Part shown: in pieces, positions 19,072 to 28,268 of the stretch
How the letters are laid out: each line of letters starts with the position of its first letter
Position numbering within the stretch: the stretch's first letter is position 1
Source of the DNA: Asparagopsis taxiformis
Lineage: Eukaryota; Rhodophyta; Florideophyceae; Bonnemaisoniales; Bonnemaisoniaceae
NCBI GenBank assembly: GCA_030407315.1
Contig: JALQPE010002043.1
Coordinates: 1 to 31,900 of the forward strand
DNA: 31,900 nt
Direction: 5' to 3'
Translations under genes and position numbers: made by a program
Notes under the pieces: model-generated
Database searches by the model: none
The model's input: the letters and a program-made list of their open reading frames with translations, nothing else
What the model was told of the DNA's origin: nothing

Positions 19072-20278
19072 CCATCTCATTCGAATCGATGGCGGGCATA
19101 TTGATGGTGACGTTGCACCACGCCGGGTACGTGCCGTCCATGTATCCATGGTTCCTATAGGCCACCATCTCGCTTCCAGTCTTGAACGGAACACCTCGCT
19201 TCCAGAAGTGGATAGCGACCTCTGCCATGTTCATGCGTTGGTACCTCTTCCGCCCCGGCATTTGATAGAGGTGCCCAGGTAATCGGACAAACAACAGAGG
19301 TACCTCGTCAACGAAGAAAACTGAATTCCGAACGACGTCCTCCTCCTCCTCGTCCTCCTCCTACTCGTCATCTGCACTTTCTTCGCCACTGTGCTGCGAT
19401 GCTTCGGAGTCCGAATTCATGGACGTAACCTCTTCTTCATCCGACCCGTCATCACTGGCAGCATCAACGGTTGGGCCTTCTGACTGCGGTCCTTTGTACG
19501 TTTCCAAGTAATGGTTGATCCGTGCGAGTGCCCTTTACTCCGTGGTGTCGTGGAGGGGTGAATAGTGGAAGGAGCACCAGGGTCTGCGGTATTGTGAAAT
19601 TTGTTCCCTTATGATGAGGTTGGTGAATCTTGTTTGTGGGGTTCTCTGAGGGGCATATTTAGGGGCCCTGGTGGGTGCGGTAGGTTTGTTTCTTTTTGTC
19701 ATGCGTCGGTTGTAGTGCGATGCGAGGATAAAGGAGAATTCCTGGATGGTTTTCGGTGGGTACTTGTTCCATGATTCTGGCTGTGATGGTGTATTCTAGG
19801 CTGTCAAAGAGGCCATCTATTATGTATGAAGTGTTTTGGATTCTTCTGTGATTATCGGGAAGTTAGCGTTGATCATTCTCGTGCACAGACGTTCGTGTGC
19901 TTCGACATAATCTTGCGGTGTAGTTCCAGTTCGCATCGTGATTAGTTTAGCTTCAGCTATGAGGGCAGTATTCGAGGAAGCATTTTTGTTGTCAACTACT
20001 TTTTTGATTGCCGTGATGAGGTTGAATGGTGTTTCGTCTAGGACGTTTGGCGGAAGTCTAGATGAAACATTTAGGGACAGAATTTGTTGGATGATGGCGT
20101 GCAGTTTGGTTTTTTAGTATCATTTCATTTGCGCTGTCTCCAGTCGCTGGCCGGTTGGGTTTGTGGAGAGCAGTTCAGTAGCATCCAGGATTGCAGCATT
20201 CGTTTTAAGGTTACTGTACCATATCGGAAAGCAATTGGTGTCGAGCGATGGTTGTTTGAGTTCTTCGATGGTGGCCAT
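19072..20278 (-). pseudogene. gag: Broken copia-type gag
   Basis: The frame begins at an ATG at 20276-20278 (MATIEELKQPSLDTNCFPIW...), matching the usual opening of copia Gag with a conserved Trp. A helical core follows (RTGTTPQDYVEAHERLC). Next is a knuckle-like C-x2-H-x4-H-x4-Y (CSFHYSPLHDTTEY, near 19550-19580), where the last Tyr stands in for the expected Cys. After that come an acidic repeat and a further segment of unknown type (RYQRMNMAEVAIHFWKRGV) that stops at 19072. Damage: in-frame stops at 20120-20122, 20114-20116, 19535-19537 and 19371-19373, and single-base frame changes near 19820 and 19751. It cannot make a full Gag. A ct-rich microsatellite at about 19340-19373 encodes the acidic run. 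Confidence 0.6.
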
Positions 20279-20530
20279 TATAGTTCATCGCGGTTGTAGT
20301 GGGTTGGGGTGTCGGGGTGGGTAGTTTCGGTTTTTAGAATGATCGTTGGGCTGTTTGCCGAAGTTGGTAAGGTATTTTGTTACGTCTGGTGTGATCCAGT
20401 TTAGTGATGTGAGCGGCTGGGGCTTGTGATTTTGGGAGTTGGCGGCGGGGCCTGGTATGTGAGCAGCTGGGGCTCGGTTGTGGTTTGGTGGGGGAGGTGA
20501 GGGGGGTTCAATGTTTTGTGATGGAGTGTG

Positions 20531-20544
20531 CTGGGCTCATAACC
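20531..20544 (-). other. Primer-binding site matching the tRNA-Met anticodon arm
   Basis: On the minus strand the LTR ends ...aaca and continues ggttatgagcccag. Its complement, ctgggctcataacc, is the anticodon stem-loop of a Met tRNA (CAU anticodon in a ctcataa loop). Drosophila copia is known to prime from such an internal initiator tRNA-Met fragment rather than the tRNA 3' end. Position and sequence both fit; the host tRNA is not in this window. Confidence 0.65.
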
Positions 20545-20653
20545 TGTTAAGATTAAATCTCTTACCTCCGTCGCATATGAGACAGCGGCGTGTGGTTTAT
20601 TTATATAGGTGCCGTTTAGCTTACAGTACATGTACACGTGATAGTACTTGACA
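20545..20653 (-). repeat. Short 5' LTR of the copia relic (outer edge tentative)
   Basis: The inner edge is set by the primer-binding site. On the minus strand the segment begins tgtcaagtac, carries a TATA-like ctatataaat near 20599-20609 and ends ttaaca. An alternative start at 20670 (also tgtcaaa) would make it 126 bp. With no second LTR here the outer border cannot be proven. Confidence 0.5.
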
Positions 20654-21191
20654 GAATCAGTATTTTGACAAAATCAAAACATTTTCAAATTTAGTATGTC
20701 TATTTCGGAAATAGAACTACAAGACAAAGCGGGCAGATTTTGCGAAATTACCGGGGATGTAATGCAAAGGTCCATCAATGAGTCATTTCTCGAGGGGTGG
20801 CATGGACGATACTTGGCTAACTGGGTCGAGTGTTCCTCCCGCCGTTGGTCATCTCTTATCACCTACGGCGAAGTAGCATTTCGCGGGTGTTGTGCAAATT
20901 AGCTCAGCGCTTCTATCAGCCGTGTGGCATTCCTTCCTCTTCAGGTGACCAGGTCTGCCGACGGAATTGTCGCGTCAGATCAACAGCCAATCTATGACAA
21001 TTCGTATTGTAGCAGCGTTCGCAAGTTTGATATTCAATGGCAGCGAAATTGTGATTGGACAATTTGTTATGATCACGGGATCGATGTGTTTTCCCCCTCT
21101 CCGCCTGCGCTCTTAGCATGAGCACAGCCTTTTGGTGAACCTCAAAAACTGTGTGTATTGAACACGTCTTCAACGTCCAAGAACTGAGAAT
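20654..21191. other. Gap between the relic and the first host gene
   Basis: No gene is evident. A 68-codon frame at 20696-20902 has no domain. Base composition falls from GC-rich (retrotransposon) to a more balanced host level here. The 3' half should hold the promoter of the gene at 21192, but I see no clear TATA or initiator motif. Confidence 0.4.
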
Positions 21192-21992
21192 ATGGCGTAT
21201 GTATTGTGCCCTCTTTTAAATTCTCGAGTGCAACATTGTGCTGGCTCGTTGAGTAAGCATAAGAACTTTCCTTCAAGATGGGCGAGCAACACGATTGTAC
21301 CTTTGCAGAAGAATGCGGTACTGCGAGTCACTATGTCAACGGGAGAAGATGCTTTGACCGAAAGGGTTCGGAATGAACTTGCAGCAGAGGGTATTGATTT
21401 CAACAATCTTCTCAATGCAAGTAAGGTAGTCAGTCTCACCATTAAACTCGATCGACTAGAAGCGCAGACTGCAGAGCTCGCAGTTGATTCAGACGAGCGT
21501 AAAGCAATTGAGGCGAACATGGCGGAAGTTGAGAAGATGTTAGCAAGAGAGAAAAGACAGGTCATGCAAACTTGGCTCAAACGTTTATTCCTTGCACAAG
21601 CAATTGTCTTCATTGCAATTGGTGGTGTGTTATCTAACAATTTAGTTCCAGGAAACTTTGAAGTGCCACTCGTTGGTCAGGCGCTAGGATTCTGGATGAC
21701 ATGGCTCTTCACTATACCAGCATTGCGAGCTCGAAAAGGAACATCGAAAGCAGAAAAGAGCGCCTTGAACGTTGCATTCCTGGCTACCCCGCTAGTGAAT
21801 GTTGCACTACCCACTGTAACGAAAAATTGTGGCCAGATCTGGGCAGCTGATGTTGCAATTTTGGTGGGTTGCTATTTGTATTATGGTTTGATGACACCAA
21901 TGCAAAACAAGCCAGATGGGAACGAGATTGAAAAGGAGACGGGCAAGGTAACAGGCCTGCTCAAGTTCTTAGATTGGGGATCTTGGCGTTAA
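21192..21992 (+). CDS. Plastid-type multi-pass membrane protein, function unknown
   Basis: 266 residues, not assigned to a named family. Residues 1 to about 48 are basic and hydroxyl-rich with few acids, like an organelle transit peptide. Residues 52-128 form a soluble, charged, probably helical or coiled segment (TIKLDRLEAQTAELAVDSDE). Four hydrophobic stretches follow at about 131-147, 160-178, 192-210 and 217-234, then a polar tail. The ATG at 21192 is preferred because it includes the presequence; an internal Met at residue 48 would yield roughly the mature protein. It is intronless, and its stop lies 129 bp from the convergent BASS gene. A thylakoid or inner-envelope location is inference only. 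Confidence 0.75.
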   Translation: MAYVLCPLLNSRVQHCAGSLSKHKNFPSRWASNTIVPLQKNAVLRVTMSTGEDALTERVRNELAAEGIDFNNLLNASKVVSLTIKLDRLEAQTAELAVDSDERKAIEANMAEVEKMLAREKRQVMQTWLKRLFLAQAIVFIAIGGVLSNNLVPGNFEVPLVGQALGFWMTWLFTIPALRARKGTSKAEKSALNVAFLATPLVNVALPTVTKNCGQIWAADVAILVGCYLYYGLMTPMQNKPDGNEIEKETGKVTGLLKFLDWGSWR

Positions 21993-22121
21993 AGAGCACG
22001 TAAGCAATTTTGATAATGGTATTTAATTCCAAGATGTTCTCGTAACAGTAGAATCTCCCTCGATCGGATGAAGTACCCACCTGATCCCTGCAACACAAAA
22101 CTTTTGATACACCAGCGACAA

Positions 22122-23359
22122 TTACGATTTGGCCTCTTTCGGTTTGAATATCTTGTCAAACAGATTAGATCGGTTGGCAATAGAGCGATCAAACTTGAGC
22201 TTAGTAGAGACTGGAATATAGCGCCATATCACAGCCATAGTGGATCCAACGAGAGCCATCCACACGACCGAAACTGCGGAGGGAACACGAACCATATAGC
22301 TTCCGAAATGGAGCGAGGCCAGTAGAAAGCCAAACGCACTGCTCTTCATCGAAGTCTCTATGGCAGTTGTACGACGCACGATTTCGCCATAACCAGCGAG
22401 GCCCACCATGGCATATCCCAACAAACCACCCACTATGTGAAGCAGCAGAATGGGTATTTGCAGTCCGAGACCTGCTTGAAGAATTGGTGTCGCACATTGC
22501 GCCACAGATGAACCCACCAACAGGCAAGTTGCCGCTACACCGAGGACTGGGGAAAACGGAAGAACTGCGCGAACAGCCTTATTGCAGTACTTGTTTAGGA
22601 ACATGCCAAGGGCAATAGGGAATAGCACCACTTGAATTGTGGACCAGGCAATGCCTACAGCATTGACGGGAACAACAGTACCAATGAGAAGTTTGCTGAT
22701 AAGTGGAGTCATTACAATGGCACCAAGCGTAGTTGAGGTAGTCATCATCACTGAAAGGGCTACATTTCCATTGGCGATGTACGTGCACAAATTGGAAGCC
22801 TGGCCACCGTTTACAGCGCCAACAAGGATGGTGCCAGCGGCGAGATCCGGAGGGAGATTGAATGCTTTTGCAAGTGCCAAGGCGAGAATGGGCATGACAC
22901 CGTAACATCCAATGAATCCGATTGTGACGGCTCCAAAACGGCGAAGAACACGTTTAAAGTCTTCGATGGAAAGAGTGATGCCCATGCTAAGCATGAGAAC
23001 ACCAAGACTAAGGGTGAAGTAGGGCGTGGTGAGCCATGTGTAAAGTGCTGGCCGTTTGAGGGCACTTAGGGCTGCGACTAGTGTCCATATAGAAAAAGGT
23101 TGGTGACGATAGTGGAAAGACGAACATACGATTGCCATATCCTTTCAGTGAGAGTGGATTGGATAACGGGGGGTGGTGAAGCATCTTCAGAGGCGACGGC
23201 ACGGGTGACAAATCGGTTAGTAAGACGTGGAGAAAATCTAGAAGGAGCGACGGCAGATCGGCGGTTGGGAAGAGATGTTTTATGGCGGACAAGATTTACA
23301 GCACGAGATGGGATAGGCGCTGCTGTGAAGACGCCGGAGAAGGCGTAGGTTTGATTCAT
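22122..23359 (-). CDS. BASS-family (bile acid:Na+ symporter-like) plastid transporter, one frame slip
   Basis: A multi-pass secondary transporter of the BASS family; plant plastid members move organic acids such as pyruvate with sodium. The substrate here is unknown. The start ATG at 23357-23359 opens a presequence of about 60 residues (MNQTYAFSGVF...RFVTRAVAS). The mature part begins ERIWQSYVRLS and continues with family signatures LGVLMLSMGITLSIEDF and VGAVNGGQASNL, and about nine to ten hydrophobic helices. The frame breaks at 23093-23097: the first part reads into a stop at 23078, while the rest lies in another frame. One extra T in the minus-strand T5 run would join TNLF to SIWTLVAAL, giving about 412 residues, the normal length. 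Hence sequence error or a very recent mutation is likelier than a gene end. Confidence 0.85.
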
Positions 23360-23816
23360 GACGGAGCTGCAAGAGACGAGGAGCGGAGGGAGATGAGATG
23401 ACGGGGGAGGAGGCAATGTATGTAGATCTGGACGGTTGCAGCCACTGAACAGGATGCAAGTGCATGGAAAGCAGAAGAGATGATCGCTATCTTTCACTAC
23501 TCGGGCCAAAGTGTGCGCTCCGGTGGACCTCTGCAAAAGATGGCGGTACCGTTTCACTTTGGTGAACCGGCGTTAAAAAACGGCGAAACGTCACGATTGG
23601 CGATCTACCGCGCGCGGTCCTGCCACCTGGCGTGTTCGGCCAGATTGCACCGTCCAACCTTTCGTGGGGGTGGTCCAAACGGTCCACTTAAACTTTTAAA
23701 ATATTTTAAATATATTTCACTTTTTCATTCAACTTTGGTTGACATCCGTGCTGCGCTCTGTACCAAGGTCATCTCTTCACAGTGACGTGCCTTGTCTCGT
23801 TCAATGAACCCATTCA
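23360..23816. promoter_or_regulatory. Shared divergent promoter region (BASS / XRN)
   Basis: A 457-bp gap between head-to-head genes must hold both promoters. The right half (about 23685-23740) has an AT-rich tract with ttttaaaatattttaaatatattt, the best TATA-like candidate for the exonuclease gene. I see no ORF that competes. Confidence 0.4.
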
Positions 23817-25895
23817 ATGGGTATCGTAGGTTTTCAAAAATGGCTTCTTGGGTCATTCCCTGAAGCTGTAACAGTTCAAAGCATCAAAGCTGCAGAACAT
23901 TACGATCATGGTAATGTACAACATCCCGTTGCTTCACCCTGTGCATTCAAACCATCTGCCCAATCTGACTTTCCTCCTTCTGTTATCCAGTCGCATTTGA
24001 TATGAACCAAATCATTCATCAAAATGCTCGCAAGGCAATCAGTCGCCCAACATTAGCTTCGGCAATGTTTCGTGATCTGGACTTGATTTTGAAGAACTGC
24101 ATCCCCCGTAAATCGGTATTCTTCGCCTGCGATGGGCCAGCACCGCTTGCAAAGCTCATGACGCAACGAAAACGAAGGAACAAAACCAGGAAAGAGTACA
24201 CAGATGCTCAGCCACAATCACTCAGTCCCAATTCTCGTCCTTCAAAGTACGCTCGACCAGCTATTGACCGACTGGAAGTCACTCCCGGCGTTGAATTATT
24301 ATATTTCATTCGCGATGCGCTGCAGTATTGGGCATATTCACGCCTTCAAAACGACCGCAAGTATGCCAATGTTGATATTCGCATATCAGGACCTGACGTC
24401 CCTGGCGAAGGCGAACTCAAGCTCATTGATTTTTGTCGTTCCAATACATTCGCATCCAACGAGTCCATTGTTGTCGTTGGAGGAGATGCTGACATCGTCC
24501 TGCAAGGTCTTGCCACTATTCCTGTTCGTAACTTTTTCGTCTATCTTCGTCGGTACAACGCGAAAGAAAACTATGTAATTAGCGTTTGGGAATTGGTTAG
24601 AACCCTCGAGAAGCGCTTTCCGAATGAATCCTCCGGTGTGCGCATCGATTTTATTTTGTTCTCTATTCTGAATGGTAATGGTGCGTTGTACCATTTCTAT
24701 CCTCCCGATTCTTGCTCACCAACCAAGCATCAACTAACAAATTTGCGTAACACTTTGCGTCTGTATTGCAGATTATGTCCCAAAAGTACGTGGTATGTCG
24801 ATTCCACGTCTTTGGAGGCGATATATCTATCTGAAGACTGCACAATCATCCACAGCATCTCAAGCTCCATTTCAGGGTCAATGCGTTGTGGACGCTGAGA
24901 CAAGGACTTTCAATTGGCCATTTTTCTACGCCCTAGTTGACAGGGTCGGGGTTCGTGTCGAGGACATATCTCGTTTGCAGGCATCCAACACCCTACAGCG
25001 ACCAGATAGCGGCATACAACAAGAAGCTTGTACAACGTCATATGACTCTAATGTTGTTCCGGAGGAAGAAATTGTGTATACTGGTAACGAGGATGGTGTA
25101 CCAATGGATGGGTCTCTGTATGGAAACGGAAATGCCTCGTTTGATAAAGAGGATGGCTATTATAATATGACTAATGACTCTGAAGACGAAGTATTCGATC
25201 CTGATAAGCAGCATATCGAAACGTTGGTAGCAATTTCGGGTGATTCAGATAAGTATTACAACACCGAACGCTGGTTGCGAACATTACTGTGGACATTGCA
25301 AATGTACATTGATGGGTTTTGTAGCGATTATACCTTCCTGTACGGTAAGCCATATGGTCCATCTTCGGAAGCTATTTTAAGCTTCATCAATGATCACAAT
25401 GGTGACCCGTTCACAGTTCATGCTTCCATGTCGAATACACCTCCGCTGCTGCCCCATCAAGCAGCCATGGCAATGTTACCTCGACATGCGGCACATTTGC
25501 TGCCCAAGCCACTGCAAGCTATTGTGAAAGATGCTCAACAATCAGAGAAGATATTTCTTGCAAATGGAGACATTGATATCAATGAGATGCTGAGTGCAAT
25601 TGAGAAAGTACCGCGTTCAGCGTATACAGCCGAGGAATGGCAACGAACAGTGGAAGGAACACCGTTGCTTTTGCGGAGAGCAAGGACAAAGGGCGTTGCT
25701 GCGAAAAAAATACCCAAACCTCCTGGTCCTAGATTTGAATCCATCCGGCCGTTTCCAGTTATTTCATCTACTGAGTTTAAAATGACCAGTGCACCTCCAT
25801 GTTATGCATGGCCTAGTGGGGCTTTTCAGAATACTCTCAAGTTAGCTTACAAGAGAGTGAACGGTGTGCGTTTGAATAAACTGAGACCTGGCTAG
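23817..25895 (+). CDS. Short XRN-family 5'-3' exoribonuclease, three exons
   Basis: Spliced exons 23817-23910, 23991-24674 and 24772-25895 give 633 residues. XRN enzymes degrade 5'-monophosphate RNA processively. The N-terminus MGIVGFQKWL matches the family start. Active-site acids are all present: D35 (FDMNQ), E171/E173 (PGEGE), D197/D199 (GGDADI) and D262 (NGNDYVP, whose Asp codon spans intron 2). The basic phosphate-binding stretch TQRKRRNKTR is at 89-98. The second conserved region is recognisable at about 465-565 (WTLQMYIDGFCSDY; LPHQAAMAMLPRHAAHLLP). Oddities: GEGEL replaces the usual GEGEH, an acidic insert lies between the two regions, and the protein is much shorter than XRN1 (over 1500) or XRN2/Rat1 (about 1000). 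No transit peptide is apparent. Nuclear or cytosolic role undecided. Confidence 0.88.
23911..23990 (+). other. Intron 1 of the XRN gene
   Basis: 80 bp, gtaatg...ccag, with a ctgac-type branch site near 23965. Removing it fuses EHYDH to VAFDMNQIIH, restoring the catalytic D35 motif of the family. That agreement is the main evidence. Confidence 0.9.
24675..24771 (+). other. Intron 2 of the XRN gene
   Basis: 97 bp, gtaatg...ttgcag, with a consensus ctaac branch site at 24733-24737. Splicing creates ILNGNDYVPKVRGMS, the family's conserved GND motif; unspliced reading ends in a stop at 24896-24898. Both introns share the donor gtaatg. Confidence 0.92.
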
Positions 25896-26126
25896 GTTGA
25901 AGGGGGAGAGTGATGGTTGCTGAACATATTATAAGCTTCGCGTTTCTCAAAAAGAAGCGGATCAACACAAATTAGGAGCCGGCTGGACTGAATTACGGTG
26001 AAAACAGTACTACTAACTAGAGCTACGCTAGATGGACATGATACATTTTTGCTCGAGGATGCAGACGTCTGTGCCAGTTTTGCGAAAAAAACTCGAGTTG
26101 CAGACAAACAGTTGGTTGCTTCAATT

Positions 26127-27281
26127 TCAGGATTGCTCCTCAGTTGTTGTGACACCTTCTGATTCTTCTGGCATTGCGTCAATGTCCAACACGCTCGACG
26201 TAAACTTTGCATTTTTCTTCGACCGTTCCCTCCAGCTGGCCCCTTGCAACACACCCACTGGATTACCAGGAGTCACATGAACTTCGCCACCACGCTGGAG
26301 CCAGGGTTCGCCATCTACTTGGAACGGAGTAACATCACCTTTCAATTTAAGATGCATGGTTGAGCCCTGCGCGATGCGCACACCATGTGCACCGAACACC
26401 TTAATTCTACCGAAATGAGGCAACGATCGCAAACCGATCACTTCAAATTGGTGATCGTCCACATACATGTCAGCAACGGTGCGAGCTTTGTCTGTATCAG
26501 CTGGTTGTGCAGAGCCGATCTTTCCCCACGGTTGAGTGCCCGCACCGTAACTTGGAATGTTGAGGAAAATGATGGCTTGTAGATTGCGAGGAATTTCAAC
26601 AGGATTATCATCTACGGTGAGAGATTCAATATGATTAGCGACATAAATCTTCTTCTTCGCGGGTGACATCATATATTTAGCACCGACAACGAGATGAGCA
26701 CGGAAGTTACCCAATCTACTTTTATACTTGTGTGGATTATCCCAGCGGCGTTGATTAAATTCGAGCTCGACGTGCGCATCAGCACCCAGGCTTAGGTAAT
26801 TGCACATGAGCGGTCGAGCATCATGGGGGCTTTTTTCGTCATCTGGACTAGCTTGCACTTTCTCAGGATCCTCTGAAGCAGATAAGCGCCAGACATCGAG
26901 CGTTTGGGCGGGGGCGGAATTGGTAATGTAGTCAAGTATCTTCGGAATGGCAGTCATGCCTGGAAATTTTTTACCCCAACCGAGCGCTCGAGACATGTCG
27001 TTGCCTGAGCCGAGCGGGATTACAACAAGGCGAACATGATTAAGATTTTGTTTCTCGACGGAATCTGCCACCCAGGAAAATGTGCCATCACCACCGGCAG
27101 CAATGACATTGATAGGGCTCGAAGTATCCGACGTTCGCGATTGAAGCACATTAGCAGGTCCCTTTTCAGCAACAATGTCGTAGACGTTTTCATCGCCGAG
27201 AGTGTTCTTGAGCAGAGTTAGAACGCGTTCACCTTCGTTTCCACCGGAGCCCTTGTTCACAAAGGCGATGGTGCGCAACAT
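26127..27281 (-). CDS. Diacylglycerol kinase (catalytic plus accessory domains)
   Basis: 384 residues. Phosphorylates diacylglycerol to phosphatidic acid, linking lipid signalling and phospholipid synthesis. The catalytic domain shows GGDGT (63-67) and the following IPLGSGNDMSRALGWG (from about 88), both diagnostic of eukaryotic DGKs. The accessory domain has CNYLSLGADAHVELEF, FLNIPSYGAG and VDGEPW. No C1 (cysteine-rich) domains, membrane helix or transit peptide are visible, so it resembles the small plant type of DGK. The ATG at 27279-27281 starts directly at the first strand of the fold (MLRTIAFVNKGSGG), as expected. Intronless and unbroken. Convergent with the exonuclease gene (231 bp) and divergent from the PDZ-like gene (293 bp). 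Confidence 0.92.
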   Translation of the reverse strand: MLRTIAFVNKGSGGNEGERVLTLLKNTLGDENVYDIVAEKGPANVLQSRTSDTSSPINVIAAGGDGTFSWVADSVEKQNLNHVRLVVIPLGSGNDMSRALGWGKKFPGMTAIPKILDYITNSAPAQTLDVWRLSASEDPEKVQASPDDEKSPHDARPLMCNYLSLGADAHVELEFNQRRWDNPHKYKSRLGNFRAHLVVGAKYMMSPAKKKIYVANHIESLTVDDNPVEIPRNLQAIIFLNIPSYGAGTQPWGKIGSAQPADTDKARTVADMYVDDHQFEVIGLRSLPHFGRIKVFGAHGVRIAQGSTMHLKLKGDVTPFQVDGEPWLQRGGEVHVTPGNPVGVLQGASWRERSKKNAKFTSSVLDIDAMPEESEGVTTTEEQS

Positions 27282-27574
27282 GACGCCTAGAAGGATCGGA
27301 GGGAGCGGGGAATGTAGGGAATAATGGGAATGATCAAAGGAGGTATTTCAGTTTCGGAAGCGGTAGATGGCAACTATGGTGGGAAATGGTAGTTGTGTCA
27401 AGAAGAATCGTGAAATGTTAACAGAGTAGACGTGGATCGCGGCGTGACCGCAGCGAATCACATCGAACGCTGGCATTGCTGGCGAGCACAATCCAATTTA
27501 TTCTCTGCAGAAAAGTTTTTGTAGCCTCACACATTCTGGGTACGAATCTATTGACGCCAGAACGTCTCAACACA

Positions 27575-28201
27575 ATGGCTGCATTTGTGGCGCATCCAAT
27601 TGTAACTCTGCATCGAAACTCCGCATTCGTTGTGCGTTCCGCCCCGTTTCGTCGTCCCCGTTTCGCTTTCAGATATCGTGTTGCATGTGTTGCACCAGAA
27701 CCGCAACAACAGCACGACTTGGCGCAAGACGATTCACCAGACCTACTAGCCAACGCTCAGACGGTATCCGTCAAATTGCCCTTGGACGCCTATCTGGAGG
27801 AAACGCCCGATGGAATAGTATATATCGATGAAATCGTTGCTGGAGGAAATGCTGACAAGCAGCGCGTGCTCAAAGAAGGCGACTATATTCTAGCCGTTTC
27901 TCTACCTTTCGGAGACGCTTTGATGCCCGTCCCCACTGTTGGTGCGCTTGATATGGTCGAGTCTTTCATTCTTGAGCGCGGTGAAGACGAGCCCGACTTT
28001 AAAATGGCCGTGGCTTCCGGCTCTCGTCTCAATCAAATCCGAGCTCAGGAGAGCTCTTTCAACTTTTGCAACCTACCCGAGGAGCAACTGGTGGATAGTG
28101 CACAGCAATTTTACATCGCTGAATATCCCATTGTACCACCCGACGAACAAGATGCAACAATAGACATTGAAGCATTGCGCGCATACGGATTCGATATGTG
28201 A
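27575..28201 (+). CDS. Plastid-type PDZ-like domain protein
   Basis: 208 residues from the ATG at 27575-27577. I prefer this start to the in-frame ATG at 27476 because it gives a classic red-algal presequence with an early Phe (MAAFVAHPIV) and many Arg/Ser, ending near residue 40-45. Residues about 70-135 resemble a PDZ fold: VSVKLPLDAYLEE, the turn GNADKQRVLKEGDYILAVS, and a helix ALDMVESFILER. PDZ domains bind C-terminal peptides. The acidic C-terminal ~60 residues are unlike anything I recognise. There is no protease or kinase domain, so it is probably an adaptor. The stop is 67 bp from that of the convergent Dug-like gene. Confidence 0.75.
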   Translation: MAAFVAHPIVTLHRNSAFVVRSAPFRRPRFAFRYRVACVAPEPQQQHDLAQDDSPDLLANAQTVSVKLPLDAYLEETPDGIVYIDEIVAGGNADKQRVLKEGDYILAVSLPFGDALMPVPTVGALDMVESFILERGEDEPDFKMAVASGSRLNQIRAQESSFNFCNLPEEQLVDSAQQFYIAEYPIVPPDEQDATIDIEALRAYGFDM

Positions 28202-28268
28202 CATCAGTTCAATTTATCTACTCTTGCACTACCATTCTTTCACACCCCCTGGCGAGTTAAATTAAGTG

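Larger units (their letters stand above)
19072..20653 (-). mobile_element. Truncated Ty1/copia-like retrotransposon relic
   Basis: Reading on the minus strand I find, in order: a short LTR with a TATA-like box, a primer-binding site, a ~250-bp leader, and a gag-like coding region broken by stops and shifts. The element is cut off at 19072, where the chromovirus LTR ends, so pol and the 3' LTR are missing. The short LTR, gag type and primer site point to Ty1/copia. The exact outer LTR border is uncertain (20653 or 20670). Confidence 0.65.

Noticed and set aside
19340..19373. tcctcc microsatellite as an independent repeat of interest
   Set aside because: It simply encodes the acidic run of the broken copia Gag.
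20696..20902. 68-codon plus-strand ORF between the relic and the first host gene
   Set aside because: Short, no domain, no presequence; coding cannot be supported.
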